From: Azospira restricta
GTDB lineage: Bacteria; Pseudomonadota; Gammaproteobacteria; Burkholderiales; Rhodocyclaceae
Direction of reading: 5' to 3'
Length of the DNA stretch: 64,000 bases
Assembly (NCBI RefSeq): GCF_016858125.1
Contig: NZ_CP064781.1
Location: 1,302,001-1,366,000 of the forward strand
The notes under the pieces are model-generated. The model was not told the DNA's origin and did not search any database. It saw only the letters and a list, made by a program, of their open reading frames with translations. Positions 48,347-58,345 of this stretch are shown here, piece after piece. A program made the position numbers and the translations under genes. Within the stretch, counting starts at the first letter, position 1, and every line of letters begins with the position of its first letter.

Positions 48347-49428
48347 ACCCGCAACTATCGTCCGCCACCGCCGCGCCGCACGCGCACGGCGGCGGCAGCG
48401 TCGCCCGCGCGATGCTGCACGTCCAGCTCGCGCTGCTGCCGGCGACGCTGCACGGCTTCTGGCTGTACGGCTGGCCGTCGTTCTTCCTGTGGCTGCTGAC
48501 CATCCTCGCCTGCGTCGGCTGGGAGGCGCTGGCGCTGCGCCTGGCCGGCGCGCCGCGGCCGGCCGCCGTGCTGCGCGACGGCTCGGCGGTGCTGACCGGC
48601 TGGCTGCTGGCGCTGACGCTGCCGCCATGGGCGCCGTGGTGGGTGGCGGTGATCGGTGGCTTCATCGCCATCGTCGTCGCCAAGCAGGTCTTCGGCGGCC
48701 TCGGCCAGAACGTCTTCAACCCGGCGATGGTCGCCCGCGTCGCGCTGCTGGTTTCCTTCCCGCTGCCGCTGACGCAATGGGTGGCGCCGCTGGCGGCGCC
48801 GGCACCCGGTTTCGTCGACAGCCTGCAGCGCTTTCTCGGCGGCGCGCCGGTCCCCGACGCGCTGACCAGCGCGACGCTGCTCGGCCACGCCAAGACCGAG
48901 CTGTCGCGCGGCGCCGACCTCGCCCAGGCGCTGGCCGGGCCGGCGGCGCCGACCCTCTCGTGGCTCGGCGAGCGCGCCGGCAGCTTCGGCGAGGCCGGCG
49001 CGCTGCTGCTCTTCGCCGGCGGCCTCTACCTGCTCGCCGTCGGCGTCATCCGCTGGCACGCGCCGCTCGGCGTGCTCGCCGGCCTCGCGCTGCCGGCGGC
49101 GATCGCGCATGCGGTCGACCCGGCGCGCTACCTCGATGCCGCCAGCCACCTGCTGTCCGGCGCGGCGATCCTCGGTGCCTTCTTCATCGCCACCGACTAC
49201 GTCACCTCGCCGGCGACGCCGGCCGGCCGCCTCGTCTTCGGCGTCGGCGTCGGCCTGCTCAGCTGGATCATCCGCAGCTGGGGCGGCTACCCGGAGGGGA
49301 TGGCCTTCGCGGTGCTGCTGATGAACGGCCTGACGCCGGTGATCGACCGCCTGCTGCGGCCGCGCATCCTCGGCCGTGACCGCCGCGGCCGGCCGCGCGA
49401 CGTGCCGGCCGGGGAGCTGCGGCGATGA
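48343..49428 (+). CDS. rnfD: RnfD, membrane flavoprotein subunit
   Basis: 361 aa, nine or ten helices. The covalent FMN threonine motif is seen as DALTSATLLG (~180), matching the S/T-x-A-T signature. Works with RnfG and RnfE in coupling electron flow to ion transport. Overlaps rnfC and rnfG by 4 bp at both ends. Confidence 0.94.
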   Translation: MNPQLSSATAAPHAHGGGSVARAMLHVQLALLPATLHGFWLYGWPSFFLWLLTILACVGWEALALRLAGAPRPAAVLRDGSAVLTGWLLALTLPPWAPWWVAVIGGFIAIVVAKQVFGGLGQNVFNPAMVARVALLVSFPLPLTQWVAPLAAPAPGFVDSLQRFLGGAPVPDALTSATLLGHAKTELSRGADLAQALAGPAAPTLSWLGERAGSFGEAGALLLFAGGLYLLAVGVIRWHAPLGVLAGLALPAAIAHAVDPARYLDAASHLLSGAAILGAFFIATDYVTSPATPAGRLVFGVGVGLLSWIIRSWGGYPEGMAFAVLLMNGLTPVIDRLLRPRILGRDRRGRPRDVPAGELRR

Positions 49429-50039
49429 GGCTCGAACAGTTGCGCGAGCGGCTCGCCTACCAGCCGCTGCTGCTCGGCGCGATCGCGCTGGTCGCCAGTG
49501 CCGCGCTGGCCTTCGCCGCCGCCGCCACGCGTGCGCCGATCGCCGCCGCCGAGGCGAAGGACCTGCGCGACTCGCTCGCCGAGGTGCTGCCGCCCGGCTT
49601 CGCCGACAACGACTTCCTGCGCGACACGCTGGTGCTGCCGCGCGACGGCGGGACGGTGACGGTCTACCGCGTGCGCCGCAGCGGCCGGGTCGAGGGTGCG
49701 GTGTTCAAGCTCGCCGGCCGCGGCTACGCCGCCGACATCCAGCTCTTGATCGGCGTCGACCGCGACGGCCGCGCGCTCGGCGTGCGCGTCGTCAAGCACG
49801 CCGAAACGCCGGGCCTCGGCGACAAGATCGAGGTCGCCAAGTCGGCCTGGATCCGCGCCTTCGACGGCCGTGCGCTGGGCGATCCGGTGCCCGAGCGCTG
49901 GGCGGTGAAGAAGGACGGCGGCGATTTCGACCAGTTCGCCGGCGCCACCGTCACGCCGCGCGCGGTGGTGCGCACGGTCAGGGGCGGGCTGGAGTTCTTC
50001 GCGGCGCACCGCGCCGAAATCCTCGGGGAGGCCTCATGA
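49425..50039 (+). CDS. rnfG: RnfG, FMN-carrying periplasmic subunit
   Basis: 204 aa. One N-terminal helix ([21 protein letters not shown]) then a periplasmic FMN-binding domain; flavin-attaching Thr lies in [12 protein letters not shown] (~172-183), and [12 protein letters not shown] is the other family block. Overlaps rnfD and rnfE (ATGA). Confidence 0.94.
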   Translation: MRLEQLRERLAYQPLLLGAIALVASAALAFAAAATRAPIAAAEAKDLRDSLAEVLPPGFADNDFLRDTLVLPRDGGTVTVYRVRRSGRVEGAVFKLAGRGYAADIQLLIGVDRDGRALGVRVVKHAETPGLGDKIEVAKSAWIRAFDGRALGDPVPERWAVKKDGGDFDQFAGATVTPRAVVRTVRGGLEFFAAHRAEILGEAS

Positions 50040-50707
50040 ACATGTCGCTCGGCACCATCGTCAGGAACGGTCTTTGGGAGCAGAACGTGGTCTTCGCGCA
50101 GCTGCTGGCGATGTGTCCGTCGATGGCGGTCACCAGCAGCGGCACCAACGGCCTCGGCATGGGGCTGGCGACCACCGCCGTGCTGGTCGTCGCCAACGTG
50201 CTGGTGTCGGCGATCCGGCACACGGTCAGCGCACAGGTGCGCATCCCGGTCTTCGTCGTCCTCATCGCCGGGCTGGTCACCGTCGTCGACATGGCGATGA
50301 ACGCCTGGCTGCACGAGCTGTACAAGGTGCTCGGCCTGTTCATCGCGCTGATCGTCGTCAATTGCGCGATCCTCGGCCGCGCCGAGGCCTTCGCGGTGAA
50401 GGCCGGGCCGCTGGCGGCGGCGGTCGACGGGTTGGCGATGGGGCTCGGCTTCACCGGCGCGCTGACCGCGATCGGGCTGGTGCGCGAGTTCCTCGGCGCC
50501 GGCACGCTGTTCGCGCAGGCTTCCAGCCTGCTCGGCCCGGGCTTCGCCTTCCTCGAACTGCAGCTGCCCGGCTACGGCGGCATGCTGCTGATGATCCTGC
50601 CGCCCGGCGGCTTCGCGGTGCTCGGCTTCATGCTCGCCGGCAAGCGCCTGCTCGAACGGCGCGGCGCGCGGCCGGCGGCGGCCGCGGCACCGGCCGGCTG
50701 CTGCTGA
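50036..50707 (+). CDS. rnfE: RnfE, membrane subunit
   Basis: 223 aa, six helices, paralogous to Rnf[24 protein letters not shown] and [18 protein letters not shown] each carry the conserved cysteine for the membrane cluster. Ends with a short Ala-rich tail and CC. Start overlaps rnfG. Confidence 0.95.
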   Translation: MNMSLGTIVRNGLWEQNVVFAQLLAMCPSMAVTSSGTNGLGMGLATTAVLVVANVLVSAIRHTVSAQVRIPVFVVLIAGLVTVVDMAMNAWLHELYKVLGLFIALIVVNCAILGRAEAFAVKAGPLAAAVDGLAMGLGFTGALTAIGLVREFLGAGTLFAQASSLLGPGFAFLELQLPGYGGMLLMILPPGGFAVLGFMLAGKRLLERRGARPAAAAAPAGCC

Positions 50708-50719
50708 GGAGGCGGGGCC

Positions 50720-50992
50720 ATGCAGATCGGCGTCGTCTATTCCGAACCCGGCCAGCAGTTCTGGCTGAACCTCGAGGTGCCGGACGGCAGCACCGTCGCC
50801 GAGGCGATCGAGCGCTCCGGCGTCTGCACGGCCTGCCCGCAGATCGACCTGGCCGCGCAGAAGGTCGGCGTCTTCGGCCGCCTGGTGCGCCTCGATACGC
50901 CGCTGCAGGCGGGCGACCGCGTCGAGATCTACCGGCCGATCGTCGCCGACCCGGCGACCGTGCCGCGGCGCGACCTGGCCGACGACGCGTAG
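50720..50992 (+). CDS. rnfH: RnfH family protein (UPF0125)
   Basis: 90 aa ubiquitin-like fold protein: [26 protein letters not shown] and [26 protein letters not shown]. Common last gene of nif-linked rnf operons. Function unknown, perhaps complex assembly. 12 bp after rnfE. Confidence 0.92.
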   Translation: MQIGVVYSEPGQQFWLNLEVPDGSTVAEAIERSGVCTACPQIDLAAQKVGVFGRLVRLDTPLQAGDRVEIYRPIVADPATVPRRDLADDA

Positions 50993-51000
50993 GCGCCGAT

Positions 51001-51016
51001 TGTCGGTTTTGCGACA
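51001..51016. promoter_or_regulatory. NifA upstream activator site for nifE
   Basis: TGTCGGTTTTGCGACA, 44 bp upstream of the nifE -24 box and just after rnfH. Confidence 0.88.
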
Positions 51017-51059
51017 CGCCCGGCGCTCGGAAAATCCTTGCGAATCAGCGTGCTGGCGA

Positions 51060-51075
51060 TGGCATCCATCTTGCT
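51060..51075 (+). promoter_or_regulatory. sigma-54 promoter of nifENX operon
   Basis: TGGCATCCATCTTGCT with exact GG-N10-GC spacing, 30 bp before the nifE ATG. Confidence 0.9.
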
Positions 51076-51105
51076 GAACGGTGCACGAGTCCAGCGGAGA
51101 AGCGC

Positions 51106-52506
51106 ATGAAGACCAGCGAAATCCAGGCCCTGCTCGACGAGCCGGCCTGCAGCCACAACCACAAGGAGAAGTCCGGCTGCGCGCGGCCGAAGCCCGGCGC
51201 CGCGGCTGGCGGCTGCTCCTTCGACGGCGCGCAGATCGCGCTCTTGCCGATCGCCGACGTCGCCCACATCGTGCACGGGCCGATCGCCTGCGCCGGCTCG
51301 TCGTGGGACAACCGCGGCACGCGCTCGTCGGGGCCGACGCTGTACCGCCTCGGCCTGACCACCGACCTCTCCGAGACCGACGTGGTCATGGGCCGCGGCG
51401 AGAAACGGCTGTTCCATGCGATCCGGCAGGCCATCGAGACCTATTCGCCGGCCGCGGTCTTCGTCTACAACACCTGCGTCACCGCGCTCATCGGCGACGA
51501 CGTCGAGGCCGTCTGCCAGGCCGCCGCGGCGCGCTGGGGAACGCCGGTGGTGCCGGTCGACGCGGCCGGCTTCTACGGCACCAAGAACCTCGGCAACCGC
51601 CTCGCCGGCGAGGCGATGGTGAAGCACGTGATCGGCACGCGCGAGCCGCCGCCGGCGGCGCCGCGCGCCGACGGGCGGCCGACCCGCGACATCAACCTGA
51701 TCGGCGAATACAACATCGCCGGCGAGTTCTGGCACGTCGCGCCGCTGTTCGACGAGCTCGGCTACCGCATCCTCGCCACGCTCTCCGGCGACGCCCGCTT
51801 CGCCGAGGTGCAGACGATGCATCGCGCCGAGGCGACGATGGTGGTCTGCGCCAAGGCGCTGCTCAACGTCGCGCGCAAGCTGCAGGAAGGCTACGGCATC
51901 CCCTGGTTCGAGGGCAGCTTCTACGGCGTCGCCGACATGTCGGCGGCGCTGCGCGGCTTTGCCGCGCTGATCGGCGATCCCGACCTGGCGGCGCGCACCG
52001 AGCTGGTCGTCGCCCGCGAGGAGGCGCTGGCCGACGCCGCGCTCGCACCGTGGCGGCAGCGGCTGGCCGGCAAGCGGGTGCTGCTGTACACCGGCGGCGT
52101 CAAGTCGTGGTCGATCGTCTCCGCGCTGCAGGACCTCGGCATGACGGTGGTCGCCACCGGCACCAAGAAGTCGACCGAGGAGGACAAGGCGCGCATCCGC
52201 GAGCTGATGGGGGCGGACGCGAAGATGATCGACGACGGCAGCCCGCAGGCGCTGCTGTCGGCCTACCGCGACTACCGCGCCGACATCCTGATCGCCGGCG
52301 GCCGCAACCTGTACACGGCGCTGAAGGCACGCATCCCCTTCCTCGACATCAACCAGGAGCGCGAATTCGGCTACGCCGGCTACCGCGGCATGGTCGAGCT
52401 GGCGCGCCAGCTGGCGCTGTCGATCGAGAGCCCGGTGTGGGCGGCGGTGCGGCAGCCGGCGCCGTGGGCGGCGGCGCGCGGGCCCGGCGCCGTGCTCAGC
52501 GCGTAG
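51106..52506 (+). CDS. nifE: NifE, FeMo-co assembly scaffold alpha-like subunit
   Basis: 466 aa, homologous to NifD. N-terminal cysteines ([18 protein letters not shown]) and [18 protein letters not shown] plus [17 protein letters not shown] give the cluster ligands. No FeMo-co Cys in the place of NifD Cys274. With NifN it forms the tetramer on which NifB-co is matured with Mo and homocitrate. RBS GGAGAAG. Confidence 0.96.
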   Translation: MKTSEIQALLDEPACSHNHKEKSGCARPKPGAAAGGCSFDGAQIALLPIADVAHIVHGPIACAGSSWDNRGTRSSGPTLYRLGLTTDLSETDVVMGRGEKRLFHAIRQAIETYSPAAVFVYNTCVTALIGDDVEAVCQAAAARWGTPVVPVDAAGFYGTKNLGNRLAGEAMVKHVIGTREPPPAAPRADGRPTRDINLIGEYNIAGEFWHVAPLFDELGYRILATLSGDARFAEVQTMHRAEATMVVCAKALLNVARKLQEGYGIPWFEGSFYGVADMSAALRGFAALIGDPDLAARTELVVAREEALADAALAPWRQRLAGKRVLLYTGGVKSWSIVSALQDLGMTVVATGTKKSTEEDKARIRELMGADAKMIDDGSPQALLSAYRDYRADILIAGGRNLYTALKARIPFLDINQEREFGYAGYRGMVELARQLALSIESPVWAAVRQPAPWAAARGPGAVLSA

Positions 52507-52515
52507 GAGACGGAG

Positions 52516-53913
52516 ATGGCGGAAATCATCCAGTCGCGCAAGGCGCTCGCGGTCAACCCGCTCAAGGTCAGCCAGCCGGTCGGCGCCGCGCTCGCCTTCC
52601 TCGGCATCGACCGCGGCCTGCCGCTGATGCACGGTTCGCAGGGCTGCACCGCGTTCGCCAAGGTCTTCTTCGTGCGCCACTTCCGCGAGCCGATCCCGCT
52701 GCAGACGACGGCGATGGACCAGGTGGCGACGATCATGGGCGCCGACGACAACGTCGTCGCGGCGCTCGCCACGCTCTGCGCGAAGCACCGCCCGGACCTC
52801 GTCGGTCTGCTCAGCACCGGCCTCTCCGAGACGCAGGGGAGCGACCTGCGGCGCGCGGTGCGCGAATTCCGCGCGGCGCATCCGGAACATGACGGCGTTG
52901 CCGTGGTGCCGGTGAATACGCCCGACTACCTCGGCTGCTTCGAGAGCGGCTACGCGGCGGCGGTGACGGCGATCGTCGATGCGCTGGTGCCGGCCGGGCG
53001 CCACGCCGGCCGCCGGCCGAAGCAGGTGAACGTGCTCGCCTCGTCGATGCTGACGCCGGGCGACGTCGAGGCGATCAAGGAATGGATCGAGGCCTTCGGC
53101 CTCTACCCGGTGGTGCTGCCCGACCTCGGCGACGCCCTCGACGGCCATCTGGTCGAGGCCGAGTTCTCGTCGCTGACGATCGGCGGTACGAAGCGCGCCG
53201 AGATCGCGGCGATGGGCGAATCGGCGGCGACGCTGGTGATTGGCGACTCGCTCGCCGCCGCCGCCGACCTGCTGCACGCGCGCAGCGGCGTCCCCGACCA
53301 CCGCTTCGCCGGGCTGATGGGGCAGGCCGCCTGCGACGCATTCACGCAGGCGCTCGCCGCCATCTCCGGCCGCCCGGTGCCGCCGCAAATCGAGCGCCGG
53401 CGCGCGCAGCTGCAGGACGCGATGGTCGATTGCCATTTCATGCTCGGCTTCGCGCGCATCGCGCTCGCCGCCGACCCCGACCTGCTGGCGCAGCTCGCCG
53501 CCTGCCTCGCCGGCATGGGCGCCGAGCTCGTCGCCGCGGTCAGCCCGGCCCGAGGGCCGGCGCTGGAGGCGTTGCCGCTCAAGCAGGTGACGGTCGGCGA
53601 CCTCGAAGACCTCGAACGGCTGGCGCGTGCCGGCGACGCGCAGCTGCTGATCGCCAATTCGCATGCGCTCGGCAGCGCGCAGCGCCTCGGCGTGCCCCTG
53701 TTGCGCGCCGGCTTCCCGCAATACGACCTGGTCGGCGGCTACGCCCGCACCTGGGTGGGTTACCGCGGCACCCGCCAGGCGCTGTTCGACCTCGCCAACC
53801 TGCTGCAGGCCCAACACCATGAGCTCGAACCCTACCGATCCGCCTACCGGCGCGACGCCCGCCCGCACGAGTCCGCCGCCGGCGCGGCGCCTGCAGTTGG
53901 TGCGGTGCACTGA
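52516..53913 (+). CDS. nifN: NifN, FeMo-co assembly scaffold beta-like subunit
   Basis: 465 aa, NifK homologue. [42 protein letters not shown] and [14 protein letters not shown] are typical; the equivalent of one NifK cluster Cys is missing as in other NifN. Its last 95 bp are shared in another frame with nifX, so the C-terminal ~30 residues (Ala/Arg-rich) are poorly constrained. Confidence 0.96.
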   Translation: MAEIIQSRKALAVNPLKVSQPVGAALAFLGIDRGLPLMHGSQGCTAFAKVFFVRHFREPIPLQTTAMDQVATIMGADDNVVAALATLCAKHRPDLVGLLSTGLSETQGSDLRRAVREFRAAHPEHDGVAVVPVNTPDYLGCFESGYAAAVTAIVDALVPAGRHAGRRPKQVNVLASSMLTPGDVEAIKEWIEAFGLYPVVLPDLGDALDGHLVEAEFSSLTIGGTKRAEIAAMGESAATLVIGDSLAAAADLLHARSGVPDHRFAGLMGQAACDAFTQALAAISGRPVPPQIERRRAQLQDAMVDCHFMLGFARIALAADPDLLAQLAACLAGMGAELVAAVSPARGPALEALPLKQVTVGDLEDLERLARAGDAQLLIANSHALGSAQRLGVPLLRAGFPQYDLVGGYARTWVGYRGTRQALFDLANLLQAQHHELEPYRSAYRRDARPHESAAGAAPAVGAVH

Positions 53914-54349
53914 CGCCGCGGCCGCGACGATGATCCGCGTCGCCTTCGCCTCCGTCGGCCGCGTCCGCGTCGACCAGCATTTCGGTGCTGCCGAGGGCTT
54001 CGTCGTCTACGACGTGGCGCCGGACAAGGCGACGCTGGTCGGCGTCGGCGCCTTCGCCGCCGAGGCGATGGACGGCAACGAGGGCAAGCTCGCCGCCAAG
54101 GTCGATTTCCTCGCCGGTTGCGCCGCGGTCTACGTGCTGGCGATCGGCGCCTCGGCGATCCAGCAGCTGGTCGCGCGCGGCATCCAGCCGATCCGCGTCA
54201 CCGAGGTCGATGCGATCGACGCGCTGCTCGCCGACCTCGGTCGCGCGCTGCGCGAGGGCGGCGTCGCCTGGATCGAGCGCGCGCTGGCGCGCGCCGGGCG
54301 CAGCGACGCCCGCTTCGCGGCGATGGCCGACGAGGGGTGGACGGGATGA
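53819..54349 (+). CDS. nifX: NifX, FeMo-co precursor carrier
   Basis: 176 aa. The NifX domain starts [28 protein letters not shown] (~38) and includes [15 protein letters not shown]; ends MADEGWTG as in Azotobacter NifX. The ATG at 53819 gives an N-terminal MSSNPT segment similar to Azotobacter's MSS start, at the cost of a 95-bp overlap with nifN. The ATG at 53930 is the alternative and would avoid it. Confidence 0.92.
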   Translation: MSSNPTDPPTGATPARTSPPPARRLQLVRCTDAAAATMIRVAFASVGRVRVDQHFGAAEGFVVYDVAPDKATLVGVGAFAAEAMDGNEGKLAAKVDFLAGCAAVYVLAIGASAIQQLVARGIQPIRVTEVDAIDALLADLGRALREGGVAWIERALARAGRSDARFAAMADEGWTG

Positions 54350-54825
54350 GCGGCGCCGCCGAGGTGCGCGGCGTCGTCCGCCGCATCGCCGGCGGCCGCG
54401 CGCTGGTCGCGGTCGCGGAGACCGCCTGCGGCGGCTGCACGCACGCCGGCGGCTGCGCCGCCGGCCGCCTGGCGGCGGCGCGCGGCCCGCGCCTGCTGAC
54501 GCTGCCGGCCGATGCCGCGCTCGCGGTCGGCGACGCAGTGTGCATCCGCCAGTGCGAGCGCGGCCTGGCGTTGTCGGCGGTGCTCGGCTACCTGGTGCCG
54601 GCGCTGGCGATGCCGCTCGGCGCGTGGGGCGGTGCGGCCTTTGCCGGCAGCGATGCCGGGGCCGCCGCCGGCGCCGCCGGTGGCTTCGTCGCCGCGCTCG
54701 CCGCCGCCCGCCTGCTGCTCTCCGCCTTCCCGGCGCTGTCGCCGCCGCCGCGCGCGCTTCCCCTTCGCCTTCCCCTTTCCCAACCGGCAACGCCTTCCGC
54801 AGAGGAGTATCCCGATGAGCCCTGA
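54346..54825 (+). CDS. RseC/MucC-family protein within nifENX operon
   Basis: 159 aa. N-terminal Cys cluster TACGGCTHAGGCAAG (~25-40), then two membrane helices (~80-105 and ~108-128), the layout of RseC proteins of SoxR-reducing/Rnf-like systems. Overlaps nifX (ATGA) and the DUF269 gene by 11 bp. Suggests a link between the Rnf complex and cofactor assembly; role inferred. Confidence 0.8.
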   Translation: MSGAAEVRGVVRRIAGGRALVAVAETACGGCTHAGGCAAGRLAAARGPRLLTLPADAALAVGDAVCIRQCERGLALSAVLGYLVPALAMPLGAWGGAAFAGSDAGAAAGAAGGFVAALAAARLLLSAFPALSPPPRALPLRLPLSQPATPSAEEYPDEP

Positions 54826-55264
54826 TCCGATTCTCGACACCGACTTCATCAAGGAAATGTCACGCCAGATGCGCGCGCTCGACACCTACGGTACCTACGC
54901 CGGCAAGTCGACGACCGAGGTCCTCGCCCCCTTCGTGCTGACCAAGGAGCGCAAGGCCGACATCCCGCTCGTCGGCGACCCCGACGAGGAGACGGTCGCC
55001 CGCGTCAAGGCCTTCTACAACGCGATCGCGGTGCTGATCGAGAAGGAGTGCAAGCTGCTCGCGGTACCGCTGGTGCACCTCACGCACGAAGGCTTCGGCC
55101 GCGCGCTGATCACTGTCGGCAAGCTGGTCACGGTGGACAAGACCCTGCGCGACGTGCACCGCTTCGGCTTCGCCAGCCTGTCGAAGATGAAGGACGAGGC
55201 GGACAAGCTGCTGGCGGTGGCGATCGAGCGCATCGGCCAGCATTCCGCGGTCGCCGGGATGTAG
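54815..55264 (+). CDS. NifX-associated protein (DUF269)
   Basis: 149 aa, with FIKEMSRQMRALDTYGTYAGK, PLVGDPDEETVARVKAFYNAIAVLIEKE and LVTVDKTLRDVHRFGFASL, all invariant features of DUF269, a family always next to nifX. Function undefined. Ribosome site AGAGGAG lies inside the preceding gene. Confidence 0.93.
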   Translation: MSPDPILDTDFIKEMSRQMRALDTYGTYAGKSTTEVLAPFVLTKERKADIPLVGDPDEETVARVKAFYNAIAVLIEKECKLLAVPLVHLTHEGFGRALITVGKLVTVDKTLRDVHRFGFASLSKMKDEADKLLAVAIERIGQHSAVAGM

Positions 55265-55274
55265 GGCGCGGACG

Positions 55275-55484
55275 ATGGACGACGCTGACCTGCAGGCGCT
55301 CGACAAGGAAGTGCGGCGGCTGAAGCGGATCGCTGCCGAGCACGCGGCGGCGCTGCATGACCTGGCCGAGGAGCGCCTGCCCGCCGCCTGGGCCGAACTG
55401 CCGGCGCTCTCGGCGGCCGCCTACGAGGCCTGCCAGGCGTGGGCCGCAGCCAACGCGCGGCTGCTCGCCGCGCAGAAAGGATGA
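55275..55484 (+). CDS. CCE_0567-family metalloprotein (DUF683)
   Basis: 69 aa, two-helix hairpin: LDKEVRRLKRIAAEHAAALHDLAEERLPAAW then LSAAAYEACQAWAAANARL. The family follows DUF269 in nif clusters; a cyanobacterial member binds nickel through a His/Glu site. 10 bp after the DUF269 gene. Confidence 0.9.
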   Translation: MDDADLQALDKEVRRLKRIAAEHAAALHDLAEERLPAAWAELPALSAAAYEACQAWAAANARLLAAQKG

Positions 55485-55488
55485 CGCG

Positions 55489-55758
55489 ATGATTACCGGA
55501 TTGACGCGCGGCGGTGCCGAATGGGTGCCGCAGTTCGTGACTGCCCTCGACCAGAAGAAGTGCATCGGCTGCGGCCGCTGCTACAAGGTCTGCCCGCGCC
55601 AGGTGCTGGACCTGGTCGAGCGCGAACTCGACGACGACAGCGACGACGAGGACGACAACATGATGGTGATGGCTATCGCCGACGCCGCCGACTGCATCGG
55701 CTGCAGCTCCTGCGGTCGCGTCTGCCCGAAGGGGTGCTACAGCTACGCGCCGGCCTGA
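55489..55758 (+). CDS. fdxB: ferredoxin III, nif-specific (FdxB)
   Basis: 89 aa. Two [4Fe-4S] motifs: CIGCGRCYKVCP (~25-36) and CIGCSSCGRVCP (~71-82), separated by a long acidic loop (ELDDDSDDEDDN) that defines the nif-specific ferredoxin III family. Last gene of the nifENX operon. Confidence 0.94.
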   Translation: MITGLTRGGAEWVPQFVTALDQKKCIGCGRCYKVCPRQVLDLVERELDDDSDDEDDNMMVMAIADAADCIGCSSCGRVCPKGCYSYAPA

Positions 55759-55766
55759 GGGGCGAT

Positions 55767-55782
55767 TGTCGCAAACCCGACA
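55767..55782. promoter_or_regulatory. NifA upstream activator site for nifIscA-nifUS
   Basis: TGTCGCAAACCCGACA, reverse complement TGTCGGGTTTGCGACA, 58 bp upstream of the -24 box. Confidence 0.88.
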
Positions 55783-55839
55783 ATCCCTCCTTCGGACGAA
55801 AGCGACGGCAATTCAAGGGTTTGGCGCACGGCGGCGGGA

Positions 55840-55855
55840 TGGCATGCGGCTTGCA
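55840..55855 (+). promoter_or_regulatory. sigma-54 promoter of nifIscA-nifU-nifS
   Basis: TGGCATGCGGCTTGCA with exact GG-N10-GC spacing, 33 bp upstream of the IscA ATG. Confidence 0.93.
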
Positions 55856-55887
55856 GGACGAAGGGTGTCAACGTGAGGAGAACCGCC

Positions 55888-56211
55888 ATGATCAGCCTGA
55901 CCCCCGCCGCCGTGAAAGCCGTGCAACGCTTCATCCGTGGTTCCGAAACGCCGGTCGCCGGCCTGCGCCTGGTGGTCGCCGGCGGCGGCTGCTCCGGCCT
56001 GCAGTACGGCATGAAGCTGGAGTCGGCGAAGGCCGACGACGACTGGGAACTCGAGGTCGACGGCATCACGCTGCTGGTCGACCCGCTGACGATGCCGATG
56101 GTCGACAGCGTCAGCATCGACTTCGTCGACTCGCTGACGCACACCGGTTTCAGGTTCGACAACCCGAACGCCGCCGCGCAGTGCTCCTGCGGCAAGTCGT
56201 TCTCGGTCTAG
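55888..56211 (+). CDS. nif-specific A-type Fe-S scaffold (NifIscA)
   Basis: 107 aa. The three conserved cysteines are in [14 protein letters not shown] and QCSCGKSF. Stores or transfers Fe-S clusters to nitrogenase components. ATG at 55888 follows GAGGAG; the upstream GTG at 55873 would add five residues. First gene of the nifUS operon. Confidence 0.93.
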   Translation: MISLTPAAVKAVQRFIRGSETPVAGLRLVVAGGGCSGLQYGMKLESAKADDDWELEVDGITLLVDPLTMPMVDSVSIDFVDSLTHTGFRFDNPNAAAQCSCGKSFSV

Positions 56212-56224
56212 GGAGGGCAGCGCC

Positions 56225-57121
56225 ATGTGGGAATACTCCGACAAGGTCCGCGAGCACTTCTTCAACCCGCGCAACTCGGGGCCGCTCGAAGGCGCCAACG
56301 CCGTCGGCGACGTCGGCTCGATCCAGTGCGGCGACGCGCTGCGGCTGATGCTCAAGGTCGACCCGGCGAGCGGGGTGATCGAGGACGCGCACTTCCAGAC
56401 CTTCGGCTGCGGCTCGGCGATCGCCTCGTCGTCGGCGCTGACCGAGATCATCAAGGGGATGAGCGTCGATCAGGCGCTCACCGTCTCCAACCAGGACATC
56501 GCCGACTACCTCGACGGCCTGCCGCCGGAGAAGATGCACTGCTCGGTGATGGGGCGCGAGGCGCTGCAGGCCGCGGTCGCCAACTACCGCGGCGAGGAGT
56601 GGCGCGACGAGCACGAGGAAGGCGCGCTGGTGTGCAAGTGCTTCGCCGTCGACGCGGTGCTGATCGAGGACGTGATCAAGGCCAACAAGCTGAACACGGT
56701 CGAGGAGGTGACCTTCTACACCAAGGCCGGCGGCGGCTGCGCGGCGTGCCACGAGGGGGTCGAGGAGATTCTCGCCAGGGTCAAGGCGGAGCGCGCCGGC
56801 CCCGGCGAGGTGTCGCCGCCGCCGGCCTGCCCGGCGACGCCGGAAGCGCCGCGGCCGCCGGCGGGGAAGCTGTCGCTGGTGCAGAAGATCCGCCGCATCG
56901 AGGAGGTGCTGGAGGCGGTGCGGCCGATGCTGCAGCGCGACCACGGCGACGTCGAGCTGGCCGACGTGCAGGGCAAGAAAATCTACGTGCACCTGCGCGG
57001 TGCCTGCGCCGGCTGCATGATGGAAGCGGCGACGCTGGGTGGCATCCAGCAGAAGCTGGTCGAGGCGCTCGGCGAGCTGGTGCAGGTGCTGCCGGCGGCG
57101 CTGATGCCGGCGGAAACCTAG
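56225..57121 (+). CDS. nifU: NifU, Fe-S cluster scaffold
   Basis: 298 aa, full three-domain NifU. IscU-like N-domain with Cys35, Cys62, Cys106; central permanent [2Fe-2S] with Cys137, Cys139, Cys172, Cys175, the same numbering as Azotobacter; C-terminal Nfu domain with [10 protein letters not shown]. An 11-residue Pro-rich linker joins the last two domains. Confidence 0.97.
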   Translation: MWEYSDKVREHFFNPRNSGPLEGANAVGDVGSIQCGDALRLMLKVDPASGVIEDAHFQTFGCGSAIASSSALTEIIKGMSVDQALTVSNQDIADYLDGLPPEKMHCSVMGREALQAAVANYRGEEWRDEHEEGALVCKCFAVDAVLIEDVIKANKLNTVEEVTFYTKAGGGCAACHEGVEEILARVKAERAGPGEVSPPPACPATPEAPRPPAGKLSLVQKIRRIEEVLEAVRPMLQRDHGDVELADVQGKKIYVHLRGACAGCMMEAATLGGIQQKLVEALGELVQVLPAALMPAET

Positions 57122-57130
57122 GAGCCTGCC

Positions 57131-58345
57131 ATGGACCCGAAACCGATCTACCTCGACAACAACGCGACGACGCGCGTCGACCCGGCGGTGGTGGCGGCGA
57201 TGCTGCCCTTCTTCACCGAGCACTTCGGCAACGCCTCGTCGATGCACGCCTTCGGCGCCAGCGTCGGCCGGGCGCTGAAGCAGGCGCGCGGCCAGGTGCA
57301 GGCGCTGCTCGGCGCCGAGCACGATTCCGAGATCATCTTCACCTCCTGCGGCACCGAGGCCGACTCGACCGCGATCCTGTCGGCGCTGAAGGCGCAGCCG
57401 GAGCGCAACACGGTGATCACCACCGCCGTCGAGCACCCGGCGATCCTCAGCCTGTGCGAGTGGCTGGAGAAGGAGGGCTACGTCGTGCACAAGCTGCGCG
57501 TGGACAAGAAGGGCCGCCTCGACCTCGACGAGTACCGCGCGCTGCTGCACGACCGCGTCGCGATCGTCTCGGCGATGTGGGCGAACAACGAGACCGGGAC
57601 GATCTTCCCGGTCGCGGAGATGGCCGAGATCGCCGCCGCCCGCGGCATCATGTTCCACACCGACGCGGTGCAGGCGGTGGGCAAGATCCCGCTCGACCTG
57701 AAGAAGACGAAGATCGACATGCTCTCGCTGTCCGGCCACAAGCTGCATGCGCCGAAGGGGATCGGCGTGCTCTACCTGCGCCGAGGCTGCCGCTTCCGGC
57801 CGCTCTTGCGCGGCGGCCACCAGGAGCGCGGGCGGCGCGCCGGTACCGAGAACTCGGCGGCGATCGTCGGCCTCGGCCAGGCCTGCGCGCTGGCACAGGC
57901 GCATCTGGTGACCGAGGACACCGTCGTGCGGCGGCTGCGCGACCGGCTGGAAGCCGGCATCCTGGCCCGCGTCAGCCATGCCTTTCCGACCGGCGACCCC
58001 GACAACCGTCTGCCCAACACCAGCAACATCGCCTTCGAATACATCGAGGGCGAGGCCATCCTGCTGCTGCTCAACAAGCTCGGCATCGCCGCCAGCTCGG
58101 GCTCGGCCTGCACCTCGGGCTCGCTCGAGCCGTCGCACGTGATGCGCGCGATGGGCATTCCCTACACCGCGGCGCACGGCACGGTCCGCTTCTCGCTGTC
58201 GCGCGATACCAGCGAAGCCGAGATCGACCGCGTCATCGCCGCGGTGCCGCCGATCATCGAGCGCCTGCGCAAGCTCTCGCCGTACTGGAACGGCGAGGGG
58301 CCGGCGGCGGCGCCGGAGCAGGCCTTCGCCCCGAGCTACGCCTGA
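57131..58345 (+). CDS. nifS: NifS, cysteine desulfurase
   Basis: 404 aa class I (NifS/IscS) desulfurase. PLP Lys204 in SGHKLHAPKG, His102 in EHPAIL, and active-site Cys327 in SSGSACTSGSLEPSHV. Supplies sulfur to NifU. 9 bp after nifU. Its TGA stop is the first triplet of the downstream hairpin array. Confidence 0.97.
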   Translation: MDPKPIYLDNNATTRVDPAVVAAMLPFFTEHFGNASSMHAFGASVGRALKQARGQVQALLGAEHDSEIIFTSCGTEADSTAILSALKAQPERNTVITTAVEHPAILSLCEWLEKEGYVVHKLRVDKKGRLDLDEYRALLHDRVAIVSAMWANNETGTIFPVAEMAEIAAARGIMFHTDAVQAVGKIPLDLKKTKIDMLSLSGHKLHAPKGIGVLYLRRGCRFRPLLRGGHQERGRRAGTENSAAIVGLGQACALAQAHLVTEDTVVRRLRDRLEAGILARVSHAFPTGDPDNRLPNTSNIAFEYIEGEAILLLLNKLGIAASSGSACTSGSLEPSHVMRAMGIPYTAAHGTVRFSLSRDTSEAEIDRVIAAVPPIIERLRKLSPYWNGEGPAAAPEQAFAPSYA

